Positions 19,413 to 27,178 of a DNA stretch of 64,000 nucleotides are shown here, in pieces (position 1 is the first letter of the stretch; every line of letters starts with the position of its first letter). Source of the DNA: Citreicoccus inhibens (GTDB lineage Bacteria > Myxococcota > Myxococcia > Myxococcales > Myxococcaceae). The stretch spans positions 124,001 to 188,000 of the forward strand of contig NZ_JAHNZT010000003.1 of assembly GCF_019039035.1 (NCBI RefSeq), in the 5' to 3' direction. Under the pieces are notes generated by a model. It made no database searches and was not told where the DNA came from. It saw only the letters and a list, made by a program, of their open reading frames with translations. The translations under genes were made by a program, and so were the position numbers.

Positions 19413-19866
19413 GGGCGATGTAGAAGTTGTACTGCGCGCGCAGGCCCATGCTCACGGTGTCGCTGACGAAGTAGTCCACGCCGATGTTGGGCCCGATGCC
19501 CACGAAGTTGCTCGTCGTGTTCTTGAGGACCACCAGGTAGCTGATGTCCGAACCGATGTAGGGCCGGATCGACTCCTCCATGAACAGGTAGCGGATGCCC
19601 AGGGAGGGGGCCAGTCCCACCACGCGCTTATCGTCGGCGACGGAGCGGGGGAACATGATCTTCGTGAGCGACACCAACTCGAAGCCGCTCTCGATGTAGA
19701 GGCTCGCGTCAATCCCGAGGAACGGAGTGCCCTCGAGGCCCGCGGTGCGCTTGAAGTCCATGTAGCCGAGCGAGACGCCGATGCTGTGATTGGCGAACTG
19801 CGCCCGAGCGGGAGTCGCGCCCAGCAGAGCAGCGACGATGGCAACGGAGAAGAAGAAGGTACGCAT
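19354..19866 (-). CDS. Small outer-membrane beta-barrel protein
   Basis: The 170-residue protein has a clear signal peptide (MRTFFFSVAIVAALLGATPARAQ by composition, cleavage after ARA). Alternating amphipathic strands follow, ending in an aromatic C-terminus (Tyr-Phe), typical of an eight-stranded outer-membrane barrel. Start ATG 19866 is chosen because it begins the signal peptide; the ORF extends 19 codons further without resemblance. It is convergent and overlapping with the RDD gene, and divergent from the TPR lipoprotein. Ligand or role unknown. Confidence 0.75.
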   Translation of the reverse strand: MRTFFFSVAIVAALLGATPARAQFANHSIGVSLGYMDFKRTAGLEGTPFLGIDASLYIESGFELVSLTKIMFPRSVADDKRVVGLAPSLGIRYLFMEESIRPYIGSDISYLVVLKNTTSNFVGIGPNIGVDYFVSDTVSMGLRAQYNFYIALNEKTQKSLTASAGVAAYF

Positions 19867-19969
19867 GGCAGCGGACTCTAACGCCAGCCTAACCCTCGGA
19901 AAACAGCTCGGATTCGAGCCCACCCGGACGTTGCTTCACGGGGGGGCGCTCTCCTACACTCTGCCCGCC

Positions 19970-21031
19970 ATGCGTCTTCACCGCCTTGTCCTCGCGCTGT
20001 CGGTCGCCGCCATGCTGCCCTTGGCTGCTTGCTTGAATACCCCTCCGCCGCATGAACGGGCGTTGATCAACAACGAGCTGTGCGCCCAGGAGCTCCAAAA
20101 GGGGGACTACCAGCGCGCGACCGTCTACTGCGATCTCGGTCTGGAGTTCTCGCCGCAGTACGCGGACCTCTGGGCGAACAAGGGCATCATCGCCATGGCC
20201 CTCGACGACAAGAAGCGGGCCAAGGAGTATTTCATCAAGGCCCTGCGCTACAACCAGGAGCACCTTCAGTCGTACCAGAACCTGGGCACCATCTACTTGG
20301 AGGAAGGCGCCTACGGGAAGGCGCACGACAACTTCCGCCGCGCCCTGCAGGTGAACCCGGACAACCTGGAGTCGCGTTACGACCTCGGGCTCACCTTCAT
20401 GAAGATGGACAAGCTGGACAAGGCGAAGAAGGAGTTCAACACCATCCTCGCCGTCAATCCGAACGTCTCCAACGCGCACCACAACCTGGGCATCATCGCC
20501 TTCCAGGAGCACGACCTGGACACGGCCGCGGACCACCTCGCCCAGGCCGCGCAGCTGACCCCGGACGCGTCGGAAGTGTGGCACGACCTGGGCACGGTGC
20601 TGTTGGACCAGAGCCGCTTCGTCGAGGCCCGCGAGGCCTTCGGCAACTGCGTGCGGCTGGATGAGCAGAACTCGAGCTGTCTCAACAACCTGGCGGTCGC
20701 CCAGCGCAAGGCGGCGCTGACGGACTCGGCCCTCAAGGAGCTGAAGGACACGCAGACGGCGGAGAACAGCGCGCCGGCGCTGTATCTGCTCGCGCGGCAG
20801 TACAAGGACAAGGGCCTGCTCTCCGAGGAGGAAAGCGCTTACAAGAAGTGCGTGAAGCTGGACGCGAAGTTCGCGCCCTGCCACTTCGGCCTCTTCCAGA
20901 TCTTCTCGGAGGCGCACAAGCAGCCGCACGCCGAGGCCGCGTGCAAGAACTTCATGAAGTACGGCACGGCCGAGGAGTTCCCTACCGAGTACCAGACGTG
21001 CGAGAAGTTCCTCAACAGCGCCGCCTTCTAG
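19970..21031 (+). CDS. TPR-repeat lipoprotein
   Basis: The 353-residue protein has a lipoprotein signal (lipobox LAAC, Cys21) and then about eight TPR units covering nearly the whole chain, for example LWANKGIIAMALDDKKRAKE and YQNLGTIYLEEGAYGKAHDN. The architecture resembles PilF/Tgl-type outer-membrane pilotins but is longer. It sits 34 bases upstream of the double-FHA gene on the same strand, so the two may form an operon. Both lie beside the type III secretion locus. Start ATG 19970 is the one that begins the signal peptide. A scaffold or pilotin role is inference. Confidence 0.85.
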   Translation: MRLHRLVLALSVAAMLPLAACLNTPPPHERALINNELCAQELQKGDYQRATVYCDLGLEFSPQYADLWANKGIIAMALDDKKRAKEYFIKALRYNQEHLQSYQNLGTIYLEEGAYGKAHDNFRRALQVNPDNLESRYDLGLTFMKMDKLDKAKKEFNTILAVNPNVSNAHHNLGIIAFQEHDLDTAADHLAQAAQLTPDASEVWHDLGTVLLDQSRFVEAREAFGNCVRLDEQNSSCLNNLAVAQRKAALTDSALKELKDTQTAENSAPALYLLARQYKDKGLLSEEESAYKKCVKLDAKFAPCHFGLFQIFSEAHKQPHAEAACKNFMKYGTAEEFPTEYQTCEKFLNSAAF

Positions 21032-21065
21032 GCCCGCCCGTTCCCTCCGGTATCGACTCTTCGCG

Positions 21066-22133
21066 ATGAGCGTTCGTCTGACCGTCACGCAGCGCAGCGA
21101 CGCAGGGGCGAGCCCAGGCACCGAGGTCGTCCTTGACGACGCGGTCATCACCCTGGGCCGGGACAAGTCCTGCCAGGTCGTGCTCCCGCAGCAGGCCGTG
21201 TCGCGCAACCATGCGCGCATCGTCCAGGAGGGAAGCATCTACTTCCTGGAGGACCTCGGCAGCGCCTACGGCACGCAGATCAACGGCAAGGCCCTGCCCA
21301 AGGGCGAGAAGCGCCTGCTGCGCAACGGGGACGTCATCGCCGTCGCGCAGTATGATGTGCGCTTCGAGCGCGTGACGGAGCTGGCCGCGGAGTCGGGCTC
21401 GGAGAAGACGTCCTTCATCGCCCGAGGCATGGTGAAGGATGTCATGCGCGGGCTGGCCAACTCGGACGAGCGTTACCTGCGCTACATGAACGGGCCGCGC
21501 GAGGGCCAGCGCATCGAGATCTCCGACGCCAAGGAGTTCGTCTTCGGCCGGGACGACAAGGATGCGGACATCGTCCTGAAGGACGACCTCGTCTCGCGTC
21601 GCCACGCCAAGGTTCGCCGCGACTGGTCCGGCACGCACGTCGAGGACCTGGGCAGCCGCAACGGCATTCGCGTCAACAAGAAGCGGGTCAACCGCAAGGC
21701 GCTCAAGGACGGAGACGAGTTGGAGGTGGGCAGCACGCGGCTGCTCTACGTGGACCCCACCGAGCCCGCGGAAGAGTCCGTCTCGCTGTCGGCGGATGTT
21801 GCCGCACCGGCCCCAGCCCCCTCCCCGCCTCGGCCGTCCGCGGTGCGCCGCGACGCCAAGGCCACGGAGGCTTCCGAAGAGTCCGCCCCTGTCGCCGAGG
21901 AGCCCGCCCCAGAGCCCGTCGCCGAGGAGCCCGCCCCGCCCGCGGAAGAACCCGCCCCGGAGCCGCCCCCCGAGCCCGAGCCGCCCCCCCCGGAGCCCGA
22001 GCCCGAGCCCGCCGCCCCCAGCGGCATCCGGGCCGCCCTGGGAGACAAGCAGAAGCTCGTGCCGCTCGTCGTGATGGGCGTCGTGGGGCTCGTCTTCCTC
22101 ATCCTGATGATCGCCGTGCTCGTCGGAGCCTGA
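21066..22133 (+). CDS. Double-FHA, C-terminally membrane-anchored protein
   Basis: The 355-residue protein has two phosphothreonine-binding FHA domains. The first has LGRDKSCQ and AVSRNHARI (about 31-53). The second has FGRDDKDADI and VSRRHAKV (about 160-182), with a conserved GSRNGIRVN loop. A Pro/Glu/Ala-rich linker (about 235-320) leads to a single C-terminal membrane helix (about 331-353), so the FHA domains face the cytoplasm. Tail anchoring leaves almost nothing outside. FHA domains also occur in the cytoplasmic part of SctD of type III systems, but the periplasmic ring domains of SctD are absent here. It follows the TPR lipoprotein gene. Confidence 0.85.
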   Translation: MSVRLTVTQRSDAGASPGTEVVLDDAVITLGRDKSCQVVLPQQAVSRNHARIVQEGSIYFLEDLGSAYGTQINGKALPKGEKRLLRNGDVIAVAQYDVRFERVTELAAESGSEKTSFIARGMVKDVMRGLANSDERYLRYMNGPREGQRIEISDAKEFVFGRDDKDADIVLKDDLVSRRHAKVRRDWSGTHVEDLGSRNGIRVNKKRVNRKALKDGDELEVGSTRLLYVDPTEPAEESVSLSADVAAPAPAPSPPRPSAVRRDAKATEASEESAPVAEEPAPEPVAEEPAPPAEEPAPEPPPEPEPPPPEPEPEPAAPSGIRAALGDKQKLVPLVVMGVVGLVFLILMIAVLVGA

Positions 22134-22451
22134 GCGCTTCGGCGCCGCCCGCACGAACGCGGACAGCGCGCGTCGCAAACCGGCTCCGCACGCGGCGCGC
22201 ACGGGCGCCTCGCACATGAACGTGTGCTGGGCGGCCAGCACGGCCCACACGCGGACACCTCAGCGTGCCCGCAGGCCGTGCGAGCACGTGGCCTTCAGCG
22301 CCTCGCACATGAACGCGTGCGGAGCACGACACGGGCAACGCAGCGTGCTCGAAGGCCGTGCGAGCGACCTCCCCTGTGTTGAGACAGGCTGGAGTCCGCG
22401 AGGCAGCGCGGGCCGGCCCACCACGAAGGGGGCCGGCCATCGCGCGAGGCG
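22134..22451. other. Convergent intergenic region with imperfect duplication
   Basis: A 318-base gap between the FHA gene and the convergent sctV gene. No ORF is supported. It contains two imperfect copies of a block about 90 bases long. A 23-mer at 22205-22227 recurs at 22298-22320 with one change, and a 25-mer at 22261-22285 recurs at 22341-22365 with two changes. Otherwise nothing recognisable. Confidence 0.6.
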
Positions 22452-24578
22452 CTACCGCGAGGTCGAGATACGGGCGACCGGCTGGATGTTCAGGTCCGGC
22501 GACAGCTCCTGGTAGCTGAGCACGGAGAACGACGGCGTGAACTCGTACTCGAGCAGCTTGCGGACGTAGCGCCGGATGTCCATGGCGGTCAGGATGACCG
22601 GGCGCTGCGCGCTGGGCGGCAGGTGTCCGCACTCCGAGCGCACGGCCTGCACAATCTCCGCGGCGATCTCCGGCTCCAGCGCGAGGTGCGCGCCCGCCGA
22701 GGTCCGCTTGATGGAGCTGCGGATCGCCTCTTCAATCTGCGGGTCCAACAGGTAGACGACCAACGTCCCCGTTCCACGCGCGTACTTGTGCGAGATGTAC
22801 CGGCGCAGCGAGGCACGGACATGCTCGGTGAGCATGACGTTGTCCGCCTCCACCTGCCCGTACTCCGCCAGCGCCTGGAGGATGCCACGCAGGTCGCGGA
22901 TGGAGATCTCCTCCTCCGTCAGGCGGCTCAGGATGTCCGTCAGCTTGAGCACGTTGACGACCTTCGGCACCACCTCCTTGACGATGGCGGGGAAGGCCTT
23001 CTCCAACTGCTCCAGCATCGTCTGCGTCTCCTGCACTCCCACGAACTCGCGAGCGTTCTTCCGCAGCAGCGCGGCCATGTGCAGGATGATGTAGCCGGGC
23101 ACGTCCCACGTGGTGAGGCCCGCGGCCTCCAGCGTCTCGCGGTACTGCTCCGGCACCCACGCGGCGGGCTGACGCGTGGCGGGGTTCACCGCCTCGAAGC
23201 CCTGGATGTTCATCAACCGCAGGCGCTCCACCGTGTCGTTGACCAGGATGTGGCCCAGCGTGGCCTGGCCCGTGACGATGGGGACTTCGTTGAGTTGAAT
23301 CTGATACGCGCCCGGCGGCAGCGAGCCGTTACCGCGCGCCCGCACGCCCGGGAAGCGAACACCCAGCTCCACGAAGAGACCGTCGCGCATGAACGGGACG
23401 AGCTCGAAGAGGAACTTGCCGTTGTCCTGCCGCGAGTCCACGTAGGGCACGAGGGCATCGGACACCTCGAGCACGATGGGCGTGACCACCGGGATGAACA
23501 GCTCGGAGTCCGGATTCATCGACTCCTTGGGCGCCGGCTCCGACGACATCGGCGTGCCGTTCTCCATCTCCATGGACGGCGGCGCGTCCTCGCCGGCGGC
23601 CTCGGCATCCTTCGCCTTCAGCATCTTCCAAGCGCCAAAGCCCGCGCCCGCGCCCAGGAAGAAGAACGGAATCTTGGGCAGACCGGGGATGAGGCCGAGC
23701 GCGATGAGCATGCCCGAGGCGATGGCGATGGCCTTCGGGTACGCGGTGAGCTGGCTGCCCACGTCCTTGCCAAGGTGGGCTCCCTCCTCCTCGCCACCGA
23801 CGCGCGTCACGATGATGCCGGCGCAGGTGGAGATGAGGATGGCCGGAATCATGCCGACCAGACCGTCACCGATGGTGAGCAGCGTGTACTTCTGCGCCGC
23901 GTCGCCGACCGCCAACCCCTTCTGGGTCACGCCGATGATGAGGCCACCGACGATGTTGATGACGGTGATGATGATGGACGCGATGGCGTCGCCCTTCACG
24001 AACTTCATGGCGCCGTCCATGGCGCCGAAGAGCTGACTTTCTCGCTCCAGGTCGCGGCGCTTCTTCTTGCCCTGGTCCTGATCGATGACGCCCGCGCGCA
24101 GGTCCGCGTCGATGGACATCTGCTTGCCGGGCATGGCGTCGAGGGTGAAGCGGGCGGCCACTTCGGCCACGCGCTCCGAGCCCTTCGAGATGACGATGAA
24201 GTTCACCACCACCAGGATGAGGAAGATGATCATCCCGACGATGAAGTTGCCCTGCACCACGAACTTTCCGAACGCCACGACCACCTCACCCGGGTCGCCG
24301 GTGAGGAGGATGAGTCGGGTGGTGGAGATGGTCAGTGCCAGCCGGAACATCGTGGTGATGAGCAGCAGCGTCGGGAACACCGACAGGTGCAGCGCGGCGG
24401 GCACGTAGAGCGAGATGAGGAGCAGGACCACCGAGATGCTGATGTTGAGCGTCAGCAGCACGTCCAGCAGCAGTGTGGGCAGCGGGACGATCATCATCCC
24501 GACGATGGCCACGACCACGATCGCCAGGACGATGTCGGAGTACTTGGACAGGAAGCTGTTCGGGTTGGCGGTAGCCAT
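22452..24578 (-). CDS. sctV: Type III secretion export gate protein SctV (FHIPEP family)
   Basis: The largest export-apparatus protein, forming the nonameric ring below the gate and receiving substrates from chaperones. The 708 residues comprise about eight N-terminal membrane helices (to ~330), with the FHIPEP region around TTMFRLALTISTTRLIL and the charged loop RFTLDAMPGKQMSIDADLR, then a large cytoplasmic domain (about 370-708). Proton-path charged residues in the FHIPEP loop are present. It is the last gene of the minus-strand T3SS locus, separated from the other gate genes (sctRSTU) by the needle-like cluster. ATG 24578 is the natural start. It could be mistaken for FlhA, but no flagellar structural genes are nearby. 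Confidence 0.93.
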   Translation of the reverse strand: MATANPNSFLSKYSDIVLAIVVVAIVGMMIVPLPTLLLDVLLTLNISISVVLLLISLYVPAALHLSVFPTLLLITTMFRLALTISTTRLILLTGDPGEVVVAFGKFVVQGNFIVGMIIFLILVVVNFIVISKGSERVAEVAARFTLDAMPGKQMSIDADLRAGVIDQDQGKKKRRDLERESQLFGAMDGAMKFVKGDAIASIIITVINIVGGLIIGVTQKGLAVGDAAQKYTLLTIGDGLVGMIPAILISTCAGIIVTRVGGEEEGAHLGKDVGSQLTAYPKAIAIASGMLIALGLIPGLPKIPFFFLGAGAGFGAWKMLKAKDAEAAGEDAPPSMEMENGTPMSSEPAPKESMNPDSELFIPVVTPIVLEVSDALVPYVDSRQDNGKFLFELVPFMRDGLFVELGVRFPGVRARGNGSLPPGAYQIQLNEVPIVTGQATLGHILVNDTVERLRLMNIQGFEAVNPATRQPAAWVPEQYRETLEAAGLTTWDVPGYIILHMAALLRKNAREFVGVQETQTMLEQLEKAFPAIVKEVVPKVVNVLKLTDILSRLTEEEISIRDLRGILQALAEYGQVEADNVMLTEHVRASLRRYISHKYARGTGTLVVYLLDPQIEEAIRSSIKRTSAGAHLALEPEIAAEIVQAVRSECGHLPPSAQRPVILTAMDIRRYVRKLLEYEFTPSFSVLSYQELSPDLNIQPVARISTSR

Positions 24579-24657
24579 CGGCGGGCTGCCATCCTAGTCC
24601 GCGCGGGCCATCAACCCCAAGGGGCAGCCCGCGGCGGAGAGAGGAAGTTCCTGGACC

Positions 24658-25134
24658 TCAGGAACGGGAGGCGGCGCCCGAGGCACCGTCGGAGGCCTGA
24701 GCCTCCTCGGCGCTCTCCAGCGCTGCGGCGGCGAGCATCCGGGCGCGGTTGCTCAAGGGGTCCTTGTTCTCCGGGTCCAGCGACACGGCGTGCTGGAAAT
24801 CCTGGGCCGCGTCCATCACCCGCCCTTGCCGGAGATACGCCTCGCCCCGGTTCACGAACGGCGTGAGGTCCGTGGGATCCAACTCGATGGCGCGGTTGAA
24901 ATACGACACGGCCTGATCCAGGTCCTCGAGCGCCAGGTAGCACGCGCCCAGGGCGGTCTGGAAATACGCCTCCGTCGAGTCCATGGCCGCCAGCGTCTGG
25001 AAGATCGCGAGCGACTCGCTGAACTGCCCATCCTGGAACAGGTTGAAGCCCTCAGTGGCCCGCTCGAGCATCTCGGGGCCGGAGAGCGGCTTCGGGGTGT
25101 CGTTCGACAGGGGGTCCTTCGATTCAGTCGTCAT
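24658..25134 (-). CDS. TPR protein, SycD/LcrH-type class II chaperone-like
   Basis: The 158-residue protein contains about three TPR units: FNLFQDGQFSESLAIFQTLA, then AYFQTALGACYLALEDLDQA, then the next pair. The size and repeat number match SycD/LcrH-like type III chaperones, which hold translocator or filament proteins in the cytoplasm. It lies between sctV and the gene at 25230 on the same strand. Start MTTESKD at 25134 is chosen because upstream codons are Ala/Pro-rich without a TPR match. The partner is unknown; one of three similar genes in the locus. Confidence 0.7.
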   Translation of the reverse strand: MTTESKDPLSNDTPKPLSGPEMLERATEGFNLFQDGQFSESLAIFQTLAAMDSTEAYFQTALGACYLALEDLDQAVSYFNRAIELDPTDLTPFVNRGEAYLRQGRVMDAAQDFQHAVSLDPENKDPLSNRARMLAAAALESAEEAQASDGASGAASRS

Positions 25135-25229
25135 CTGCGCGTTCACCGGGGCGAGGGCAGCAGCGGCCGGGAGTCTAGCGTGAGGCCCCCGCGCATCCAA
25201 ACGGGGGCAACTCGGAAGCGATTCTCCGG

Positions 25230-25700
25230 CTACCAGGACTGCTCGGCCTGCGCCTTCGCCTTCGCCATGATGTCGTTCATCGACTTGTCGATGATCGACT
25301 TGAAGATGTAGGCCGAGGAGGACTCCTTGCTGTAGATGTCCTTCACGTTCTTCTTGATGTCGTCGAGCGACGCGTTGGGGTGGTCACGAAGATACTCGTT
25401 GACCTTCTTGTCGATCTTCTCCTGCGTCGCCTTGCCCGTCGCCTCGCCCAGGTTGCCCATGAAGCTGGCGTAGGCGTTCTTCGTCTGGCCGACGACCGCC
25501 TGGGTGTACTGCTCCCGGTTCTCCGGCGTCAGGCTCTCCGAGGGGGAGCTCTCCATCATCTTCTGGTAGGCCTGGAAGACCGCGTCCTGCGAAGCCGCCG
25601 TCGGATCCGCGCTGTTCGACTTCGGAGCCGGCGTGGTGCGGTTGGTCGCCGTGGTCGCGGTGGTGCGGGGAGCGGAGCTCGAAACCGAAGGGGGAGCCAT
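25230..25700 (-). CDS. Unknown helical T3SS-locus protein, possible secretion substrate
   Basis: Not recognised. The 156 residues have a Ser/Thr/Pro/Ala-rich disordered head (1-35), typical of type III signals, and then amphipathic helices ending in IIDKSMNDIMAKAKAQAEQ. There is no signal peptide or membrane helix. ATG 25700 has an upstream AGGA. About 39 bases further upstream lies a good sigma-28-like promoter (25739-25768), the same kind found before the needle-like genes. It is followed by the SycD-like chaperone gene at 24658, a common substrate-chaperone order. A substrate role is inference. Confidence 0.65.
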   Translation of the reverse strand: MAPPSVSSSAPRTTATTATNRTTPAPKSNSADPTAASQDAVFQAYQKMMESSPSESLTPENREQYTQAVVGQTKNAYASFMGNLGEATGKATQEKIDKKVNEYLRDHPNASLDDIKKNVKDIYSKESSSAYIFKSIIDKSMNDIMAKAKAQAEQSW

Positions 25701-25738
25701 GGATTGCTTCCTCGTTTTCCGATGATGCGTTTTCCTGA

Positions 25739-25768
25739 TTATCGCTCGGACTGGCGGAGAAGTTGCCA
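25739..25768 (-). promoter_or_regulatory. Sigma-28-like promoter for the gene at 25230
   Basis: On the minus strand, TGGCAAC (25762-25768) and AGCGATAA (25739-25746) are 15 bases apart. This matches the sigma-28/sigma-D pattern (TAAA, about 15 bases, GCCGATAA/T) at the -10 and in spacing. The start codon is 39 bases downstream. Confidence 0.55.
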
Positions 25769-25895
25769 GTCCCACAGGGCACATACGCGAGCAGGCACGC
25801 GGGCTGGCGCTGGGCCCCGAAACGCCGCCGGCCCCGCCCCAGCATCCCCAGGAGGGACGCCAGAACAGGGCCGGAAGGTGCCGACTCGAACCTGA

Positions 25896-26117
25896 TTACT
25901 TCAGGTTGCCGATGGCCGCCTTCGCCATCTCGTCCATCTTCTTCATCAGGTTGGTGATCATCTCCATCACCTGCGAGTCCTGCTGAACCTTCTTCTGCGC
26001 CTCCAGGAAGCCACGCTGCTCCGGCGGGGCCTGGGCGATCATCGCATCCATCGAGGACTTCTGGGACGACGCGGTCGAGATGGCGGTGGAAACGATGTTG
26101 CTCATGCCGCTGGCCAT
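25896..26117 (-). CDS. SctF-like (needle/filament-type) small protein, copy 1
   Basis: A 73-residue helical protein without signal peptide. Its second half (FLEAQKKVQQDS through IGNLK) has the pattern of type III needle subunits: Leu-x-x-Gln near the turn, Ser-Asn-like spacing and a C-terminal Ile-x-Asn-hydrophobic-basic end. It shares 13 of 37 positions with the C-terminus of the protein at 43323. It differs from copies 2 and 3 at three residues (Ala16, Lys20, Ala25 instead of Ser, Arg, Glu). Length fits SctF (about 70-85 residues). It could instead be an abundant early substrate. A promoter lies at 26164-26192. Confidence 0.65.
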   Translation of the reverse strand: MASGMSNIVSTAISTASSQKSSMDAMIAQAPPEQRGFLEAQKKVQQDSQVMEMITNLMKKMDEMAKAAIGNLK

Positions 26118-26163
26118 GGATTTGCCCTCTGTCTGCGAGAAGTGTGGAGAAGCTTTGAAGAGG

Positions 26164-26192
26164 TTATCGCAACGGCCTCCGCAGTGTTGCGT
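26164..26192 (-). promoter_or_regulatory. Sigma-28-like promoter of needle-like copy 1
   Basis: Minus strand ACGCAAC (26186-26192), 14 bases, TGCGATAA (26164-26171). An A-rich tract (26199-26218 on this strand) lies just upstream of the -35, like an UP element. The start codon is about 47 bases downstream. Confidence 0.55.
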
Positions 26193-26344
26193 ACTCGATA
26201 TTTTTTCTTTGTTTTTGTCCGCGCCGTGGATCAGCCGGGCCCCTTGAGCGCCCAGGGGTCCGGGCCCCGAAACGCCGCCGGCCCCGCCCCAGCCTCCCCG
26301 AAGGGACGCCAGAACAGGGCCGGAAGGTGCTGACTCGAACCTGA

Positions 26345-26566
26345 TTACTTCAGGTTGCCGATGGCCGCCTTCGCCATCTCGTCCATCTTCTTCATCAGGT
26401 TGGTGATCATCTCCATCACCTGCGAGTCCTGCTGAACCTTCTTCTGCGCCTCCAGGAAGCCGCGCTGCTCCGGCGGGGCCTGGGCGATCATCTCGTCCAT
26501 CGAGGAGCGCTGCGACGACGACGTCGAGATGGCGGTGGAGACGATGTTGCTCATTCCGCTGGCCAT
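26345..26566 (-). CDS. SctF-like (needle/filament-type) small protein, copy 2
   Basis: The 73-residue product is identical in protein sequence to copy 3 and differs from copy 1 at three positions (Ser16, Arg20, Glu25). The N-terminal third is Ser/Thr/Ala-rich; the rest is a helical hairpin broken by QAPPEQRGF (about 28-36), as expected for a needle-type helix-turn-helix with Pro in the turn. The TAA stop sits in a small perfect hairpin (AACCTGA / TCAGGTT) conserved in all three copies. It has its own sigma-28-like promoter. Confidence 0.65.
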   Translation of the reverse strand: MASGMSNIVSTAISTSSSQRSSMDEMIAQAPPEQRGFLEAQKKVQQDSQVMEMITNLMKKMDEMAKAAIGNLK

Positions 26567-26613
26567 GATTTTTACCCTCTGGATTCGAGATGCGTTGGGA
26601 AGCTTTGTACTGA

Positions 26614-26642
26614 TTATCGGTGAAGCCTCGGGGCAGTTGCGT
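26614..26642 (-). promoter_or_regulatory. Sigma-28-like promoter of needle-like copy 2
   Basis: Minus strand ACGCAAC (26636-26642), 14 bases, ACCGATAA (26614-26621). The -10 matches seven of eight positions of GCCGATAA. An A-rich stretch lies upstream. The start codon is about 48 bases downstream. Confidence 0.6.
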
Positions 26643-26806
26643 CCTCCCGATTTTCCCCGCCTTTTTCACCCTACCCCCTGGATCAGCCAGAGCCCGCAGG
26701 GGCGCGGGGCTCCAGAACGGCCCGGGCCCCGAAACGCCGCCGGCCCCGCCCCAGCCTCCCCGAAGGGACGCCAGCACAGGGCCGGAAGGTGCCGACTCGA
26801 ACCTGA

Positions 26807-27028
26807 TTACTTCAGGTTGCCGATGGCCGCCTTCGCCATCTCGTCCATCTTCTTCATCAGGTTGGTGATCATCTCCATCACCTGCGAGTCCTGCTGAACC
26901 TTCTTCTGCGCCTCCAGGAAGCCGCGCTGCTCGGGGGGAGCCTGGGCGATCATCTCGTCCATCGAGGAACGCTGCGACGACGACGTCGAGATGGCGGTGG
27001 AGACGATGTTGCTCATTCCGCTGGCCAT
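26807..27028 (-). CDS. SctF-like (needle/filament-type) small protein, copy 3
   Basis: The 73-residue product is identical in amino acids to copy 2, but the genes differ by several silent bases, which suggests selection on the protein or gene conversion. Start MASGMSN at 27028 is chosen to match the other copies; an in-frame start five codons upstream exists. It is the first copy in transcription order. Its promoter (27089-27117) is the most divergent of the three. The upstream gene at 27179 is on the same strand, 150 bases away. Confidence 0.65.
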   Translation of the reverse strand: MASGMSNIVSTAISTSSSQRSSMDEMIAQAPPEQRGFLEAQKKVQQDSQVMEMITNLMKKMDEMAKAAIGNLK

Positions 27029-27088
27029 GGTTCTACCCTCCAAGAAAGTGCAGCGAGTGGTTTGGAACGCGAGGAAGCTACAAGCAGA

Positions 27089-27117
27089 TTATCCGAGGGC
27101 GCCGCTGGGAGTTTCGT
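27089..27117 (-). promoter_or_regulatory. Sigma-28-like promoter of needle-like copy 3
   Basis: Minus strand ACGAAAC (27111-27117), 14 bases, TCGGATAA (27089-27096). The weaker -10 is offset by the same spacing and A-rich upstream tract as in copies 1 and 2. The start codon is about 61 bases downstream. Confidence 0.45.
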
Positions 27118-27178
27118 GGGGATTTTCCAGTTTTCTTCTTTCCCACGTTCAGCGGGTCTCCAGCCGCGCCCTGGTCGC

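Larger units (their letters stand above)
25812..27117 (-). repeat. Tandem triplication carrying three needle-like genes with their promoters
   Basis: Three head-to-tail units begin at 25812, 26262 and 26724 (periods 450 and 462). Each opens with the same GC-rich block GGGCCCCGAAACGCCGCCGG and contains the 3' flank, the 73-codon gene, its ribosome site and a sigma-28-like promoter. Coding and 3' flanks are nearly identical; upstream parts have diverged more. Confidence 0.9.

Noticed and set aside
19905-19930. tRNA T-arm-like stretch (GATTCGAGCC)
   Set aside because: No acceptor, D or anticodon arm can be folded around it on either strand.
25812-27117. Triplication as an insertion sequence or transposon
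   Set aside because: No transposase, no terminal inverted repeats and no target duplications; each unit holds the same small gene with its promoter.
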